Below, one piece after another: positions 43,156 to 47,032 of a DNA stretch of 47,032 nt. Source of the DNA: Gnetum montanum (Eukaryota; Streptophyta; Gnetopsida; Gnetales; Gnetaceae). Numbering within the stretch: position 1 is the first letter of the stretch; every line of letters begins with the position of its first letter. The notes under the pieces are model-generated. The model ran no database searches. It was not told the origin of the DNA and saw nothing but the letters and a program-made list of their open reading frames with translations. The translations under genes and the position numbers were made by a program. The stretch covers positions 78,569 to 125,600 of the forward strand of contig MNCI01002859.1 in NCBI GenBank assembly GCA_015680685.1, read 5' to 3'.

Positions 43156-46094
43156 ATGTCACTTAAGGAAAAGCATGCATAAGAAGGAGGACCATCACAA
43201 CCAAAGGATAAAAATCCATGAATAGGAAGGGGCCAAGAATAGCCTCATGAATAAGTAGAGATCCATGCCATAGAACCTTTTTGGAAGAAGCCTGAAGTGG
43301 AATCTATCTAATAGATTCTTAAAGAAGTTGCTACAACAAAATATTCTCACTGAGATAAGGCAATAGAACCTAGACCAAACCTTGAGGTTATCTTGATAGA
43401 AGCCTACCTCAAGCAGATTGTGAACAAGGAGGTCTATAAATATGTGCTTCAAGAATTGAACTTTGGATGTTTCTTAGAGTTTGCACCTCCAGAAGTTAAA
43501 ACTCAACTACAAAACTCTCTCATGTGGCCCACAATCACTTCCAATATGAAGTGGTACATGGGAGAGATATACCTATTCTAGAATAATCGGTAGGCTAGTT
43601 CAATGGTCAAAATCATGGATATCTTAGTGTCATAGTTGGTGAAAGCTATTGTAGAGGCTCTTGGGTTACCAAAAACTAGGGAAAACCTTACTGAAATCCC
43701 CATGTAGGTAGATCCTGGTGTCAAGAAGGAATGCACACAGTAGTGTTATGAAGCTAATCATAAGGAGTTTGATGCACTCACTATGGTGAAACACACATAT
43801 TTCAAGATTGTAGCCTTTTACCCCAATCCAATAGTGAGGCCAAGAAAGATCATAACCTTCTCTACTCATGCATCTACCACTCTAAGTGGTAGATTCTTGG
43901 TCAACCTTCCACAACTTATCTATCATGAGATAGAAAAGTAATTTAAAGAAAATGAACATGGAAGAAAGTCACTTCCCTTCTCATGCCTCATCCAAAAATT
44001 ATGCAAGAGGAGAGCCATAACCCACTATAGAAATGATGTTATCTGGCATGTTCCATTTGCTTCTTGGGTGGAGATGATGAAGGATAAGGTACTTACAAGC
44101 AACAACCCCTTGAACTGAAAACATTACTACCTAGAATGGAATATATATTTTTGAAAAATAAGAAGTAGATTATAATTAATGTAAGATCATCCAAGAAGAG
44201 GAGCAACAACCACCACCTCCACTACCCACTCATGAAATAACTTTGAAGGCCTATGCTACCCTTGAGCACATGCACAATGTCAAATAGTAGCCCTTATAAG
44301 AGCAAAAATAGTGAGCAGGAACAATTGGCAGTGATCTATCTGTGTATTGCCCAGCGATGGGTCACCTTAATGAAGTGGCTGAAAAATCAACTAGATGGAG
44401 GGAGGTGGACCAGTTTTCATAGCCCAAAGAATGTAGCTATCTAAAAGATCAAATCCTAATGCTTGATAGGTAATTGTATCTCTCTCTTAGCAATAGCAAC
44501 TCCCAGAAATCCTTGGGAACATTCCTACTTTTTCAATGCATTTGGAGGAATTCAAGGGAGAAACTATCTTGGTGATGCAACATCATGAGCAAAATATAGT
44601 AGTAGAGGTAGCTGTTGATACCATTGTAGAGGCATTAAATGCATCTACAGCATCTATACCATACATTTATGCACTCAAACATGTGCATACATGTGTAAGA
44701 ATAGTTAGCAGTAGATTAAGTGCAACCTACGGTGAGGAGTTGTTGGATCAACTGGTGAGAACTGGGCAACTAATTCTAGATGTCTTTAACCTTCTAGATA
44801 AAATCACTATAACCTAGTTAGAGCTGCTAGAAGTAAGGGTCAAGTGCATTATATTGGAGGGACAACTTAGAATAGCCCAAGCACAAAATCAATGTTTGGC
44901 TATGGAGGTTGTTGAATTAAGAGGCCATCTTGCTAATCCCATGTTTCTTAACCTTACATTGACAAGGGATGAATCCTTTAAGTACCTTGAAAATAAGCTT
45001 TAAAAATTTGAAAATAAGAAGGATATTACCATCTTTAACCAATTCATGGCCAATGCCAAAATGTACACCATTCATAAGGACTTGGTCTAAATGCACCATG
45101 AGAATGCAATGTTGACCACAAAAAATCATCACTTGCGTATTGTTGATTTGTAGATGAAACAGATGTAAGATTTTATCTATCAAAAATAGGAGTAGCTAGC
45201 TAGAGTAAAAAATGAACTAAGGATATTGGTAGTAGAGAATTGAAATCTCTCCATGGAGGAAGTCTAAGCCATTTTCCAAAAATCTACGATATAAAAAGCT
45301 GCCTAGAAAAATGAGGCTCTTAAATTTGAGAGAGTCAAAAATCACTACAAAGTTTAGGTCAATTTATAGAAAGAACTCAATGAGAAACACATATAGATGA
45401 TGAAGAAAATAGTTAATGAGGCCCTCCAATAGTTCAAGGAAGGAGGTGATGTTTGGCAAGCAATCTTTAATATGCTTAATAACTATAATAAGACAAAGAT
45501 TCCCATGAAAGAGTTGTAGATTGAGGAAATGATAGAGTACATGGAGCATGATAATCTCTATTATGCAAATTTGGCAATGATAACTATCAGAAGGCCATAG
45601 TTTGAATTGGAGAAACAAGTGGCTAGTTCATACTTATTGTATGAAGTAATGTTCAAGCATCATAAGGACACCAAGTAAAAGCTTAAGATTGCCAACACCA
45701 AACTTAAGGTTCTCAAGGAAAAGGTCATGGATCAATAATCAATTGCTAAGAACCTAGCCAAGAGGATGATCAACTACCATTATTTTTTTAGAATGCAATC
45801 AAGGTGTTCGATATTGAACAAAAACTTTTTAGTACCTAGTTTTTCAACATGAAGAAGTTGTTCTCAACAATGCCCTATCCTTAGAATGTTCCCACTTTGA
45901 CGCACATTCAAGATGCTATGTGAACCATGAACAATCTCAAGGGAAAGGAGGAGAAGATGAAGGCACTATTAGACACCTTTTATCTTCCACCAAAAGTTAC
46001 AACTTCTGCTGGACATCCACAACCACCTCAATCACCATGTGCACCCGAAGCAAAAGAAGGTCATTCAAAGCCTTTGGAGCCTCCACCTCCTTAG
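43156..46094 (+). pseudogene. Third ORF of element D, globular plus coiled-coil protein
   Basis: From ATG 43156 (MSLKEKHA) one frame carries through to 44817, with stops, and a later shift leads to an end at PLEPPPP-stop (46094), matching the Pro-rich end in A. The N-terminal domain reads LEFAPPEVKTQLQNSLMWP and KWYMGEIYLF (43470-43581), then a TYFKIVAFYPN block and LPFSCLIQKLCKRRAITHYR (43970-44030), and WHVPFASWVEMM. The middle contains an ALNASTAS...GEELLDQLVRTGQLILDVF block matching A's DALDSLLQTRQVMMSFF. The C-terminal half is K/E/L-rich, probably coiled coil. Homologous to the A and B third ORFs. No signal peptide or obvious membrane span; function unknown. Confidence 0.7.
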
Positions 46095-46317
46095 ACTTTT
46101 TAATCTTCTCCAACATCTTCACATCATCTAAAGAATTTTATTTGTTAATTTTGTCCTAGTATTTAGTTTTGTTGTCTTGAACACCAAAATGTATAATCCT
46201 TGTAAAATCGTACACTCTGGGAACTTTATTTTGTTACGTAGTTTGTGTGTTTATTTTGTATGTTAGTAATCCCATACCTTTCCAAATTTTGTAAATAACA
46301 TGAGGAAAATTTTTCAT

Positions 46318-46332
46318 TCAATCATGGGCATA
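46318..46332 (+). other. Polypurine-like tract of element D
   Basis: The sequence tcaatcatgggcata directly before the 3' LTR, aligned with cagtcgtggggata of A. Confidence 0.55.
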
Positions 46333-47032
46333 TGATGAAGCATCTTGATTGGCTATGTCAATGGGATGTTATTGACATGACCTTATTGATGAGATGCGAT
46401 TGACATGATCCCATTGACGGGGCTCCCTATTTTGCCTATAAATACATGCTCACCAACCACATTTATGGAATAATTCTCATATTTGTAGCCAAGTTCTAGT
46501 AGTTTTTCCACTTGAAAGTTAGAATATTGTTCTAAGGGCCCACAATATGAGTTAAAGAGTGCATGAATCTTTATTTGAACACTATTGTACCTAAGCACTA
46601 CAATGTGTGTAGTAATAAAGACAAGCTTTCTGATAAACCTTGAAGCACTTTGAAATAGATTAATTATTTCCTTTATGCATTTAATATTTTAATCAATATC
46701 CTTTAATGCTTTAAGTAATTAAAGTAATTAATTTAACCTAAATTAAACTAAATTAAGATAGATTAAATAGTGATTAATTAAACACATAAGTACGGCCACT
46801 TTGAGCATATGTGTAATGCTTAGTATTCCTAGTAACACTTGAAATTTGATAATATAGTAGTGTTAAATGTGTTTAGGATGTGTAAAACACATGGGAACAG
46901 GTGCTTATCATAGGATTAGTTAAGTGTTAGCTAGTTATTAGATTACATTAGTAATTAAATATCTTTATTCATTACTCTTTATTCTTAGGCGACTTCGAAC
47001 ATAAAATATAAAAAATGATAAAAATCATATGC
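46333..47032 (+). repeat. Element D 3' LTR (truncated by window end)
   Basis: The first 700 bp of an LTR starting TGATGAAGCATCTTG. TATAAATA is at 46437-46444 and AATAAAG near 46613. It is colinear with 34403-35152. A stretch of about 50 bp present in the 5' LTR U3 is shortened here. Confidence 0.9.

Larger units (their letters stand above)
34403..47032 (+). mobile_element. Element D: full gag-pol-third-ORF Athila-like retrotransposon (cut by window end)
   Basis: The 5' LTR is 34403-35343 and the 3' LTR starts at 46333 and runs off the window. Internal order: tRNA-Asp-type primer site, gag, protease, reverse transcriptase, RNase H, integrase, linker, internal promoter-like block, third ORF, polypurine-like tract. 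Its LTR termini (TGATGAAG..., ...CACTCATCA), gag, linker landmarks and third ORF are those of A and B, but it has pol. It is therefore the likely type of autonomous partner for the A/B family. This copy itself is inactivated by many stops. Confidence 0.88.

Noticed and set aside
1-47032. CRISPR arrays, tRNA/rRNA genes, bacterial operons
   Set aside because: None seen; the content is that of a plant nuclear repeat region.

Overview
The window looks like nuclear DNA from a plant with a large, repeat-filled genome. It is AT-rich and poor in CpG, no host gene is recognisable, and most of it is old Ty3/gypsy (Metaviridae) LTR retrotransposons inserted beside and inside each other. The protease motif (DLGAS/DLGSG), the reverse-transcriptase core (FMDDF / IIIDDF), the tRNA-Asp-type primer site and a third ORF downstream of pol all point to the Athila-like branch. 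A gymnosperm host is plausible from the heavy CpG decay and antiquity of the elements, but the sequence does not prove it. All coding regions carry stops and frameshifts, so they are annotated as pseudogenes.

Layout: 1-1897 is unassigned sequence with a 108-bp tandem duplication and one copy of an unnamed repeat F. 1898-11095 is element A (+), with gag and a third ORF but no pol. 11425-28371 is element C (+), with gag, pol and a third ORF; its pol is split by element B (minus, 15593-about 21609), a shorter relative of A. 28372-31030 is unassigned and holds a 690-base gap and a 149-bp tandem repeat. 31031-32312 is the second F copy, cut by solo LTR E (31123-31945), which belongs to the A/B family and has perfect target-site duplications. 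32313-34402 is unassigned. 34403-47032 is element D (+), with gag, pol, third ORF and a 3' LTR cut by the window end.

The most interesting pattern is shared by A, C and D, which have different LTRs. In each, the third ORF is preceded by an internal promoter-like block: repeats of a short palindromic motif characteristic of that element's own LTR U3 (GATATC in A, ATYGAT in C, CCATCGATGG in D), followed by a TATA box. Downstream lies a short candidate intron (60-74 bp). In A and D its acceptor AG directly abuts the ORF's ATG. This suggests that the third ORF had its own LTR-like promoter and a spliced leader, comparable to the internal promoter of foamy viruses. B has lost the whole module, plus the 5' half of the ORF, by an internal deletion.

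A and B lack pol at the same place, so they probably represent a non-autonomous family that kept gag and the third ORF. D shares with them the LTR termini, primer site, gag type, linker landmarks and third ORF, so a D-like element is the natural candidate for the autonomous helper. Two single-N sites flanked by near-identical 42-46-bp copies are scaffolding artefacts.
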